From contig CAYOTO010000036.1 of NCBI GenBank assembly GCA_964406945.1, positions 1-34,779 on the forward strand: a DNA stretch of 34,779 nt. Direction: 5' to 3'. The translations under genes were made by a program, and so were the position numbers. The DNA comes from UBA2266 sp964406945. GTDB taxonomy: Bacteria > Planctomycetota > Phycisphaerae > Sedimentisphaerales > Anaerobacaceae. The notes under the pieces are model-generated. The model ran no database searches, was not told the origin of the DNA, and saw nothing but the letters and a program-made list of their open reading frames with translations. This document shows positions 1 to 7,415 of this stretch, piece by piece; within the stretch, counting starts at the first letter, position 1, and each line of letters opens with the position of its first letter.

Positions 1-516
1 CATTAGCTCCAGCCGCATGAACCATTAACAAAAAATGCGAAAGTCTACTTTCAGTCGTTCGAGCTTTTGGGGCAGTTGAATGCGGTAAAGAACGTGGAGA
101 TGCCGCTGATTTATTCGCGGGACGGCTGGTGGGGCCGGCGCAAAAAGGCCCGGGCGGTGCTTGGCCGCGTGGGGCTGGGCGAGCGGATGAAGCATCGGCC
201 GAACCAGTTGTCCGGCGGAGAGAAGCAGCGGGTGGCCATTGCCCGGGCGCTGGTGTGCGGGCCGAGTATTCTGCTGGCGGACGAACCCACGGGGAACCTG
301 GACACCCGGACGAGCGATTCGATACTGGAACTGTTCGATCAGTTGCACGAAGAGGGACAGACGATAATTCTGGTCACGCATGAGGAGGAAGTGGCCGGCC
401 ACGCCAGGCGGATTATAAGGATGCGCGACGGGCGGATTCAGAGCGACCTGCCTCGGGACGAGGACCCGGCGCAACGGGCCAGGCTGGGCCTGGACGGAAA
501 AGGGGGTGCGGCGTGA
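1..516 (+). CDS. ABC transporter ATP-binding protein, MacB/LolD type (5'-truncated)
   Basis: This is the nucleotide-binding subunit of a MacB/LolD-type ABC exporter, which powers the permease encoded just downstream. Visible motifs are the Q-loop (VYFQSFELL, Gln codon at 52-54), the signature LSGGEKQR (from 208), Walker B LLADEPTG followed by the D-loop NLD, and the H-loop VTHEE. The protein should have about 230 residues, but Walker A and the first third are missing because the window begins here. Reading upstream in frame, family-like sequence fades before about base 40 and a TAG lies at 4-6, so the first 40 bases may be an assembly-edge artefact rather than true coding sequence. The stop TGA (514-516) overlaps the GTG start of the permease (513), implying translational coupling. 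The family assignment is secure; the substrate is unknown. Confidence 0.9.
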
Positions 517-1805
517 GTTCGGGCGGCCTGCTGAAGGCGGTTGCGGGGGCTCCGGTGCGGTGGGCGCTTGGGTTTGTGCGTCTGTTTTATCAGAGCGTGT
601 ATCTGGCGCTGGGGCAGATATGGGCGAACAAGATGCGGTCCCTGCTGACGATGATCGGGATTGTGATCGGGGTGGCGAGCGTGACGGCGGTGATTGCCGC
701 GCTTACGGGTCTGAAGGCGAAGGTTCTCTCGCAGGTGGAGACGCTGGGGACGAATACAATTTTCTGTGGGCCTCGAAAGCCCGATACGGGGCCGTTGAGG
801 CATGCGTCGTGGTGGCAGTTACGGTTCAAGCCGGAGCATTTCGAGGGTATGCAGGAGCATTGTCCGAGCGTAGGTAAGCTGTGTCGGATAGGCTCCATCG
901 GCTGGCAGACCGTGCGGTTCGGTGAGCAGTCTTCGGACAGGGTCAATATCATGGGCATCGAGCCGTCGTTTCACGATATCGAAAGTCGGCCGGTGACCCT
1001 GGGGCGTAAGTTTTCGGTGCTGGACGAGATGGAAGGGCGGTTCGTGTGCCTGATCGATCCGAAGTTGCAGAAGGAACTGCGGCTGAACAGGGATTGCACT
1101 GGACAGACGATTCGGATTGCGCACTGGGCGTTTGTGGTCGTGGGGGTTATCGAGCCGCGGCCGAATATGGACTTCGGTGAGACCAGCCAGGAGAGCTTCG
1201 AGGTTTACGTGCCGTTTGCGACGATTCAGAAGATGGGCGAGCCGGGGATGTGGGCGATGGCGTCGGCCACAAGTTCCGAGGTGCTGGAGGAGGCCCAGGC
1301 GGAAATGCGGTTCTTCCTGCGTCGGACGCGGCAGATTCGGCCCGGGCAGCCGGATACTTTTCGGGTGGAATCGCTGCAGAGTGCGCTGGAGACTTTCAAC
1401 AAGATCGCGATTATGGTGACACTGGTGGCCGGCGGAGTGGTGGGCATATCGCTGCTGGTAGGGGGCGTGGGGATTATGAATATAATGCTGGTTTCGGTGT
1501 CGGAGCGGACGCGGGAAATCGGGCTGCGCAAGGCGGTCGGCGCCAAGCGTTCGGCCGTGCTGACGCAGTTTTTGATCGAGGCGGTGGTGTTGTGTTTTGT
1601 CGGGGGGCTGGTCGGCGTGGGCGTCGGGCAGGGGCTGACGATGATAATCTCGGGGATAAATCCGGTGCTGGAGAAGACTTATATTCCGCTGTGGGCGGTC
1701 CTTCTTTCGTTCGGATTTGCGGGCAGTGTGGGGATATTTTTCGGGCTGGTTCCGGCGATTAAGGCCGCGAGGCTGGACCCGATCGAGGCGCTTAGACATG
1801 AGTAG
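513..1805 (+). CDS. MacB-type ABC transporter permease (MacB_PCD + FtsX domains)
   Basis: This is a 430-residue inner-membrane permease of the MacB family, which works with an ATPase, a periplasmic adaptor and a TolC-type channel to extrude substrates from the periplasm. The first membrane segment is at about residues 43-65 (RSLLTMIGIVIGVASVTAVI), followed by a large periplasmic MacB_PCD domain. The FtsX domain has three further membrane segments from about residue 301, including the conserved GIMNIMLVSVSERTREIGLRK loop, and the protein ends in the usual AARLDPIEALRHE. The start is GTG at 513, inside the last codons of the ATPase gene (GTGA overlap). The 3' end overlaps the ATG of the outer-membrane factor gene, so the three genes form one operon. 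The adaptor gene (macA-like) is expected to the left of the window. Confidence 0.93.
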   Translation: MSSGGLLKAVAGAPVRWALGFVRLFYQSVYLALGQIWANKMRSLLTMIGIVIGVASVTAVIAALTGLKAKVLSQVETLGTNTIFCGPRKPDTGPLRHASWWQLRFKPEHFEGMQEHCPSVGKLCRIGSIGWQTVRFGEQSSDRVNIMGIEPSFHDIESRPVTLGRKFSVLDEMEGRFVCLIDPKLQKELRLNRDCTGQTIRIAHWAFVVVGVIEPRPNMDFGETSQESFEVYVPFATIQKMGEPGMWAMASATSSEVLEEAQAEMRFFLRRTRQIRPGQPDTFRVESLQSALETFNKIAIMVTLVAGGVVGISLLVGGVGIMNIMLVSVSERTREIGLRKAVGAKRSAVLTQFLIEAVVLCFVGGLVGVGVGQGLTMIISGINPVLEKTYIPLWAVLLSFGFAGSVGIFFGLVPAIKAARLDPIEALRHE

Positions 1806-3453
1806 AACAGTTGCAGGCAGGTTTGTTGCGGTTGGTGTGTTTTCGGCGGTTTTGTTGCTGGGTCTTGTTGCGGGCTGCGTGCGGATGCCGGGCGAGACCG
1901 AGTTCTATACGATGGAGGCGTCCGAGCAGCAGTTGCGGGATATCGAGACGTTGAAGCTGCAGGAGCGGCCGGAGGATGAAGATCAGGTCGAGCCTAATAT
2001 CGCGGACGTCAACGAGGCCCAGGCTGGCGTTCTTGAGTTGACCCTGGCCGAGGCGCGGGTGCTGGCGATGAAGAACAATCTCTCGCTCAAGGCGACGCTG
2101 ATCGACCCGGCTATTGCACGCCAGAGGGTGGGCGAGGAAGAGGCGAAGTTCGAGTGGAGCATGTTCGGCAACGCTGTTTACGGCAAGACGGACCAGCCGA
2201 CTTCGACGCTGCTGACGGGCACATCGGTGGATTCGTGGAACGGAGACGTCGGCGTGAGCATGCCGCTGCGGACGGGCGGGACGCTGACATTCGATCTGGC
2301 GGATCGGCGGGTCAAGACGAACAATATTTTTTCGACGCTTAATCCCGCTTATTCGTCAGGGGCCGCTCTTTCAATAAGTCATCAGTTGCTGCGGGGGGCG
2401 GGCGTGCGGGCCAATACGCATTCGATCCGGGTGGCGAGCTATCAGCGCCAGATTACCGATGCCCGGACGAAGCTGGAGGTTATCCGGGTGCTGGCGACGG
2501 CCGACCGGGTCTACTGGCGGCTCTACGCGGCAAGACGCCAGTTGGAGGTTCGCAAGCAGCAGTTGGACCTGGCTCAATTGCAGTTGGAGCAGGCGCGGCG
2601 GTTCGTGCGCAGCGGCCAGAGATCGCCGGTGGAGGTTCTTCGGGCTGAGGCGGGGGTGGCCCAGCAGTTGGAGTCGATTATCGTTGCGGAGAATGCCGTG
2701 CGGGACAGGGAGCGGGAATTAAAGCGGATTGTCAATAAGCCGGGTCTGGGTTTGCATGGGGCGACGGTGGTCAAGACGATGACGCTGCCGGAACCGGTGG
2801 TGTACGAACTGGATCGTGAGCGCCTGGTGACGGATGCGATTGAGAACCGCATGGAGATGCTGGAGCTGGAGCTGCAGTTGGCCGAGGATATCAGCAGGAT
2901 TGATTATCTGCGGAATCAGGCTCTGCCTCTGGCGACAATGGACTATGCGTATAACGTCAACGGGCTGGGGGCGACGCAGTCGGATTCGTACGATCTGCTT
3001 TTCGACAAGCGGTTCGAGGATCATCGGCTGGGGTTGCAGATGGTGATTCCGCTGGGTAACGAGCAGGCCAAACGACGGGTGCAGGCGGCGTTTCTGCAGC
3101 GGCGACAGCGGCTGGCGACCAGAGAGAGCCGGGCGGATTTGATTGAGTTGGAAGTGTTGAACGCGGTCGACCAGATCGAGGCGAACTGGCAGAGGATTCT
3201 TGCGGCGCGGCAGAGTTCGATTCTGGACGGGCGGCTGTACGAGGCCGAGAAGCGACAATTCGAGCTTGGCCTGCGCACGACCACCGATGTGCTCGAGGCC
3301 CAGACCAATTACGCCAACGCCCAGAGTGCCGAAATCGCCGCACTGACCGAATACCAGATCGCCCTCGTCGACCTCGCCTACGCAACAGGAACCCTACTCG
3401 GAAAAGCCAAAGTCCACTGGAACCCCATCACACCGGAAGGCGGAATAGAGTGA
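1798..3453 (+). CDS. TolC-family outer-membrane efflux lipoprotein
   Basis: This is a 551-residue outer-membrane factor of the TolC/OEP family that would complete the MacB-type tripartite exporter. The ATG at 1798 is chosen because it gives an immediate lipoprotein signal peptide ending in lipobox LVAGC with Cys27; an in-frame upstream start would disrupt it. Two OEP repeats are visible, with long amphipathic helices such as LDLAQLQLEQARRFVRSG (about residues 256-273), the typical SPVEVLRAEAGVAQ turn, and FELGLRTTTDVLEAQTNYANAQ near the C-terminus. The start codon overlaps the end of the permease gene by 8 nt. Codon choice changes near the 3' end: the last 180 bases use C-ending codons far more than the G/T-ending codons before them. 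Confidence 0.92.
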   Translation: MSRTVAGRFVAVGVFSAVLLLGLVAGCVRMPGETEFYTMEASEQQLRDIETLKLQERPEDEDQVEPNIADVNEAQAGVLELTLAEARVLAMKNNLSLKATLIDPAIARQRVGEEEAKFEWSMFGNAVYGKTDQPTSTLLTGTSVDSWNGDVGVSMPLRTGGTLTFDLADRRVKTNNIFSTLNPAYSSGAALSISHQLLRGAGVRANTHSIRVASYQRQITDARTKLEVIRVLATADRVYWRLYAARRQLEVRKQQLDLAQLQLEQARRFVRSGQRSPVEVLRAEAGVAQQLESIIVAENAVRDRERELKRIVNKPGLGLHGATVVKTMTLPEPVVYELDRERLVTDAIENRMEMLELELQLAEDISRIDYLRNQALPLATMDYAYNVNGLGATQSDSYDLLFDKRFEDHRLGLQMVIPLGNEQAKRRVQAAFLQRRQRLATRESRADLIELEVLNAVDQIEANWQRILAARQSSILDGRLYEAEKRQFELGLRTTTDVLEAQTNYANAQSAEIAALTEYQIALVDLAYATGTLLGKAKVHWNPITPEGGIE

Positions 3454-4098
3454 GTGGCAATTGGTTCGGTTTGGAGTTCGGGGACGCTTAACGAGGGACG
3501 AAAGTGTTGGATGTGCTGTGTTGGTAATGGAGCCGCAGCGCGGTACGGTGGGGTTCAATGTGGTGGAACCGGCGGCGGTTATGCGTGTTCTTGCGTGGGT
3601 TCGGGTCTGGCGGGTTAGTTGGCTATTGGCAGATGATCTATCTGCGCCATTCGGCTTTTCGGACCATGAGGGGGGGCATTGAGGTGGGGCGGGGTTTCTT
3701 CATACCCGTTGAGATGCAGCTTTTTGTGCTGGGATACCAGCGGATAGTGAGGATTTTCGGCTTTAAATTGATCGGGTTGTTCTTTGTCTTTGTCTGTGTG
3801 CTCGTCTGCATCTTCGGCCTTTCCTGACTGTCGGTACAGGGATTACTCCCCCTCCAATCGGCTGATAAACAGCCGGACTTTAGCCGGCAGGCTCGTATTT
3901 CGTCGTTCGTACCTTTGAATGTGAATTTGGATGATGAGGGGCTAAGGCAGACTCATGGACGGCTATTAGGTGCAAAAAGGGCGAAATTGGGGCCTGGGAA
4001 ATGTCGATTCTGCAAAATGTGTTGACGCCGGCGTGCGAGACTGGTACGGTGGCGGGTCGTACTAACAATGGAGTGTCAACTTATTATGGGGATAAATT
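3454..4098. other. 645-bp intergenic stretch without a supported gene
   Basis: Two open frames occur here (3461-3682 and 3558-3827, plus strand), but neither has a convincing ribosome-binding site, recognisable motif or codon use like the neighbouring genes. The second ends in a hydrophobic run, which is all that can be said for it. A small hairpin (CGGCTG, loop ATAAA, CAGCCG) sits at 3859-3875 without a T-tract. A possible promoter for the zinc-ribbon gene is listed separately at 4022-4050. The stretch could be decayed sequence after the export operon. Confidence 0.5.
4022..4050 (+). promoter_or_regulatory. Possible sigma70-like promoter for the zinc-ribbon/gpmA pair
   Basis: TTGACG (4022-4027), a 17-nt spacer and TACGGT (4045-4050). 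The -35 matches the consensus at 5 of 6 positions, the -10 at only 3 of 6. It would start transcription about 40 nt before the ATG at 4099. Weak on its own. Confidence 0.3.
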
Positions 4099-4284
4099 AT
4101 GGCTAATCCTGATATGCCGCATCCGGGGCATGACAAACATCTTTGTTATCTGAATAACCTTGGTTTCCAGATAAGCAATCCGGACGCCTTTAAGCAACTC
4201 GTTCGCGACGGCAAGTATGTGTGCAGGGTCTGCGGGCGCGTAGCCGCCGAGGAGAAGAACCTCTGCAAGCCTGAGAAACTGTAG
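4099..4284 (+). CDS. Small zinc-ribbon-like protein, 61 aa
   Basis: This 61-residue protein has four cysteines, three of them in a C-terminal cluster typical of a metal-binding knuckle: C42-R-V-C45, C56 and, further upstream, C16, plus a His-rich start (HPGHDKH). The sequence YVCRVCGRVAAEEKNLC resembles small zinc ribbons, so zinc binding is an inference from the cysteine pattern. A GGGGA element lies a few bases before the ATG. It is 91 nt upstream of the phosphoglycerate mutase gene on the same strand and could share its transcript. No specific function is recognised, but the dense, well-placed motif and the ribosome-binding site make it a real gene rather than a chance frame. Confidence 0.75.
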   Translation: MANPDMPHPGHDKHLCYLNNLGFQISNPDAFKQLVRDGKYVCRVCGRVAAEEKNLCKPEKL

Positions 4285-4375
4285 CCTCAGCGAGTCCAGC
4301 AAAATAACAGTTGGAGCGGGCGGGCCGTGATTAAGGTCTGCGCCGTGGACGCCGCGATGCACAGGGGATAGACTG

Positions 4376-5131
4376 ATGACCAGGGTTGTTCTTGTCAGAC
4401 ATGGGCAGAGTACGTGGAATCTGCAGAACCGGTTTACCGGGTGGACGGATGTCGATCTGACCGAGCACGGTATATGGGAGGCACACGAGGCGGCGCTGCT
4501 GCTGAAGGAAGGGGGATATACGTTCGACGCCGCTTATACGAGCGTGCTCAAGCGGGCTATTCGGACGCTGTGGATAATACTCGACGACATGGACCTGATG
4601 TGGATTCCGGTTTATCGTTCGTGGCGACTTAACGAGCGGCACTACGGCGCGCTGCAGGGACTCAACAAGCAGGACACCGTGGAGAAATACGGATTCGAGC
4701 AGGTGCATGCCTGGCGGCGGGGATACGATACGCCGCCGGAGCCACTGGCCGCCGACGATGAGCGGCACCCGCGAAACGATCCGAAGTATGCCGATGTTAG
4801 CCCGGAGGAATTACCGGCGGTGGAGTCGCTGAAGATGACCCTCGAGCGGGTGGTGCCGTACTGGGAGCGGGTGATTGTGCCTGAGCTTAAGCGAGGCAGG
4901 CGCCTGCTGATTGCCGCGCACGGCAACAGTATGCGGGCGCTGGTGAAGTACCTGCACGACGTGTCGGATGAGGAGATTGCCGACGTGAATATTCCGACGG
5001 GGATTCCGCTGGTCTACGAGCTGGATGAGCAGATGCGGGCGATTAAGCATTATTATCTGGCGGATGAAGACCGTCTGGCCAGAGCGACGCAGGCGGTTGA
5101 GGGACAGATTAAGGGAGGGCGCAAAAGCTAG
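4376..5131 (+). CDS. gpmA: 2,3-bisphosphoglycerate-dependent phosphoglycerate mutase
   Basis: This cytoplasmic enzyme interconverts 3-phosphoglycerate and 2-phosphoglycerate in glycolysis and gluconeogenesis through a phosphohistidine intermediate. The 251-residue length matches the GpmA family. The catalytic VRHGQSTWN motif gives His9, the conserved LNERHYGALQGLNK segment gives Glu87, and the second catalytic His182 is in AAHGNSMRALVKYL. The full set of GpmA-specific sequences (FTGWTDVDLTEHG near the N-terminus, IPTGIPLVYELDE near the C-terminus) separates it from broad-specificity histidine phosphatases. The ATG at 4376 sits next to a short upstream stop (CTGATGA). It follows the zinc-ribbon gene. 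Confidence 0.96.
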   Translation: MTRVVLVRHGQSTWNLQNRFTGWTDVDLTEHGIWEAHEAALLLKEGGYTFDAAYTSVLKRAIRTLWIILDDMDLMWIPVYRSWRLNERHYGALQGLNKQDTVEKYGFEQVHAWRRGYDTPPEPLAADDERHPRNDPKYADVSPEELPAVESLKMTLERVVPYWERVIVPELKRGRRLLIAAHGNSMRALVKYLHDVSDEEIADVNIPTGIPLVYELDEQMRAIKHYYLADEDRLARATQAVEGQIKGGRKS

Positions 5132-5484
5132 AGCGTAGAGGTCAAAGCCAAAGTGTGAAAGTAAAAATGACTGAGAGGATCGGGCGTGTTTCGGCGTATT
5201 TGGGCTGGAGATATATTCGTTGGGCGGATTCTGAACTTCGCTGCAATGGCTTCAGAATGACAGACAATGACGCCGGCTGGGGCAATATGTTTTGCATGTA
5301 AAGGGAGTCGGGACGGGGTCGTTATCGACAAGGAGTCCAGGGGGCGGCGTTGTGGTTTTTCGGGCATGGTCCGGCTGTGGAAATGCGAATTATTTGTTGC
5401 TAAATGGTCGATTAGGACTCACAATGAGCCGTATATTGCTGCGTAGCCGAGAATAAATGTATTTTGAGCCTTAGGAAGCATGTT
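5132..5484. other. 353-bp intergenic stretch with inverted repeat
   Basis: No gene is supported here. The first bases after the gpmA stop (about 5145-5172) resemble the sequence after the GH16 remnant (about 7260-7287), as described under findings. An 8-bp inverted repeat lies at 5228-5258 and is listed separately. The last 15 nt hold the ribosome-binding site for the GYF_2 gene. Confidence 0.6.
5228..5258. repeat. Inverted repeat, REP-like hairpin
   Basis: ATTCTGAA (5228-5235) and TTCAGAAT (5251-5258) form a perfect 8-bp stem around a 15-nt loop, followed by GACAGACAATGACG. The arrangement resembles short palindromic intergenic repeats built on ATTCT...AGAATGACA seen in many environmental bacteria. 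Only one copy was seen in this window. Confidence 0.45.
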
Positions 5485-6336
5485 ATGAGCCAACGAGAGT
5501 GGTATTACGCCAGTGGCAATCAGCCGGTGGGCCCGATCAGTGAGGAGCAGATGCTGGAGCTGATCCGTTCGGGTCGGGTGACTCCGGACAATATGGTATG
5601 GACGCAGGGAATGCCGCAGTGGCAGCGGGCGTCGGAGGTGGAGGTTCTCGACCCGTCGCGTCCTCGGCCACAGCCGAAGCCGGAACCCGAGCGGACGGGG
5701 GGGTACGAAGAGCAGGGCGTGGGTGAGGGCGAAAACGAGGGGCCTTCGGAGCCGGCGGAGATTCCCACCGCGTCGTTGGATTATTCTCAGCCGCCGCAGT
5801 CGGCCTGGCAGCAGTCGGCCGGTCCTTATGCATACGGGCAGCCGATTTACCAGCCGCAGGTGCAGCGGCCCACCTCCGTGACCGTGTTCGGAATTTTGAA
5901 CATTGTGTTCGCTAGTTTCAATCTGCTGTGTTCGCCGCTGGGGATGATTATGATTTTTCTAAGTGATAAGTTCGATATGGGGATGGGACAGCAGATCCAG
6001 CCTCCCACCGGTCCGGTGGCCGTCTGGATGGTCGTGTCGTTCATTCTGGGTTATGTCGTGAGTATTCTCCTGCTGATTGATGGCATAGGCCTGCTGAAGT
6101 TGAAGAGATGGGCCAGGAGAGGCGCGGTTGCGTACGGATGGTTTGCGATTCTGTGGACGATGGTTGGCATTATTGTCACGTCGGCACTGGTGATGAGCGG
6201 GGCATACCGTACGCAGAATGAGGCGGTGAGTGCGATGATCGGGGCGATTCTTGGCGGAATTATCGGGCTGATTTATCCGGTTCTATTGCTCGTATTCATG
6301 AAAAGACCTCACGTCATTCAGGCATGTAACAGGTGA
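5485..6336 (+). CDS. GYF_2-domain protein with proline-rich linker and four membrane segments
   Basis: This 283-residue membrane protein begins with a GYF_2 (DUF4339) domain at about residues 3-60: WYYASGNQPVGPISEEQMLELI and MVWTQGMPQWQRASEV carry the conserved aromatic and glycine pattern. GYF-type domains generally bind proline-rich peptides. A Pro/Glu-rich linker runs to about residue 130, then four hydrophobic segments follow (VTVFGILNIVFASFNLL, VWMVVSFILGYVVSILLLI, GWFAILWTMVGIIVTSALVM, MIGAILGGIIGLIYPVLLLVF). The ATG at 5485 is preferred over an in-frame TTG at 5464 because TAGGAAG lies 6 nt before it. The GYF part faces the cytoplasm if the N-terminus is inside. No catalytic residues are evident; a scaffold role is an inference. 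Confidence 0.85.
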   Translation: MSQREWYYASGNQPVGPISEEQMLELIRSGRVTPDNMVWTQGMPQWQRASEVEVLDPSRPRPQPKPEPERTGGYEEQGVGEGENEGPSEPAEIPTASLDYSQPPQSAWQQSAGPYAYGQPIYQPQVQRPTSVTVFGILNIVFASFNLLCSPLGMIMIFLSDKFDMGMGQQIQPPTGPVAVWMVVSFILGYVVSILLLIDGIGLLKLKRWARRGAVAYGWFAILWTMVGIIVTSALVMSGAYRTQNEAVSAMIGAILGGIIGLIYPVLLLVFMKRPHVIQACNR

Positions 6337-6441
6337 GCGTGGTCGCTCGTCTTACAGGGACGACATGGCGGTGAAGTCATCCTTTCATGGCTGTCCGGAC
6401 CAGGTTTGTTTGCAGGAATATGGATAGTATTCGAGGATAAG

Positions 6442-6969
6442 ATGGCCGGGTTTTTCAACAGGTTTAGGCGTAGGGAGAAGGCTGAACATCGCAGTGTCAG
6501 CGGAACTTACGAGGGGGTTCGGGAGCGATTATTCGGGATGGATCCCGCCGATCTTGGCTTGCGTCTGGAGCAGGGGGGCAATCCGGTCTGGGCCCTGTTG
6601 ATGGAGACTGCGTACGAGGAGGCGGTTGTGTCGCTGCTGGCAACGGCGGAGGGGACGGTGAGTTTGTATTTCAGCAACGGCGGAGGCATAATCGGCCTGG
6701 GCCAGCATGCCGGGCCTGCGAGGATTGCCGGTGAACTGATCGATGCGGCGCCGGAATATTTGACCGAGTGCGAGCCGACCGAGGATAAATCTCTGCCGCG
6801 GGTGGGCATGACCCGCATTTACATGCTGACATTCGACAAGACCTTCGCTGTTGAGCAGCCGGACGAAACGCTTGCCGACGGCAAACACGCAATGTCCCCT
6901 TTCTACGAAAACGCTCAGGAACTCATAGCCGCCGTAAGAGATGTCCACGAGCAGCGTCAAAAGCAGTGA
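6442..6969 (+). CDS. Conserved hypothetical protein, 175 aa
   Basis: No family is recognised. The ATG at 6442 is chosen because GAGGA lies 4-5 nt upstream and the preceding frame adds only a hydrophobic stretch without a start signal. The product starts with a basic patch (FFNRFRRREKAE) and has no signal peptide or membrane segment. The middle part reads VVSLLATAEGTVSLYFSNGGGIIGLGQH, a beta-rich, glycine-containing segment, and the C-terminus is helical with many acidic residues. It follows the GYF_2 gene by 105 nt on the same strand, so co-transcription is possible. Codon use matches neighbouring genes, supporting a real coding region. Confidence 0.72.
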   Translation: MAGFFNRFRRREKAEHRSVSGTYEGVRERLFGMDPADLGLRLEQGGNPVWALLMETAYEEAVVSLLATAEGTVSLYFSNGGGIIGLGQHAGPARIAGELIDAAPEYLTECEPTEDKSLPRVGMTRIYMLTFDKTFAVEQPDETLADGKHAMSPFYENAQELIAAVRDVHEQRQKQ

Positions 6970-7002
6970 CAACAGATGAAATAGATAAACAGAGGTGCAG
7001 CT

Positions 7003-7219
7003 ATGAAGTTTGCAGCGGGCGTTTTTGTACTTGCTACAGTTAGTGCGTTTTCGAGTGGATGTGCTGCTGATGCCTGCGGGGGCAAGAAAGAGGCGATACC
7101 GATTGAGGGGTATGATCCTCTCACTCGAGGTCGGCAAGTGGGCCGGCAATATCAAGGACGCGGACCTGCCGGATCGCCTCCATGTTGATTATGTGAGGGT
7201 GTATAAGCAGGAGAATTAG
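7003..7219 (+). pseudogene. Remnant of a secreted GH16-like glycoside hydrolase (core deleted, frameshifted)
   Basis: Two out-of-frame pieces seem to be the ends of one lost gene. The first frame (ATG at 7003, good signal peptide, lipobox-like FSSGC with Cys20) reads to about 7110. The second frame, entered at about 7112 and ending at TAG 7217-7219, encodes ILSLEVGKWAGNIKDADLPD and then RLHVDYVRVYKQEN. That is the typical C-terminal strand of GH16 laminarinase/beta-glucanase-like enzymes. A complete enzyme would need some 230-280 residues between the two pieces, so an internal deletion plus a frame change is inferred. The GH16 reading rests on the tail alone and related beta-jelly-roll lectin or hydrolase folds are possible. 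Confidence 0.6.
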
Positions 7220-7378
7220 AGGAGCGTGGAGACAGCTAAAAGCTCAAGACTGCAAAGTTAAAGCCATAGTGTTAAAGGCAAAGTCACTCGTGTGGCGGTT
7301 GTGGATCGCTGGATTTTTGTTTTGATTTCGGGGGTTTGAGGGGGTAGGATGTAGGAGATTCCGGGGGGCGTTTTTAAT

Positions 7379-7397
7379 GGTTTGCATACGGTTTGCA
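7379..7397 (+). promoter_or_regulatory. Tandem GGTTTGCA motif before the ThuA gene
   Basis: GGTTTGCA occurs at 7379-7386 and again at 7390-7397, an 11-base period that puts both copies on the same face of the helix. They end 18 nt before the start codon. Similar single copies occur before other secreted-enzyme genes in the window, so this may be an operator. Confidence 0.4.
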
Positions 7398-7415
7398 AAT
7401 AAGATTAAGGAGTAG

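Noticed and set aside
3558..3827. 89-residue plus-strand frame with a hydrophobic C-terminus
   Set aside because: No ribosome-binding site, no recognisable motif, and codon use unlike neighbouring genes.
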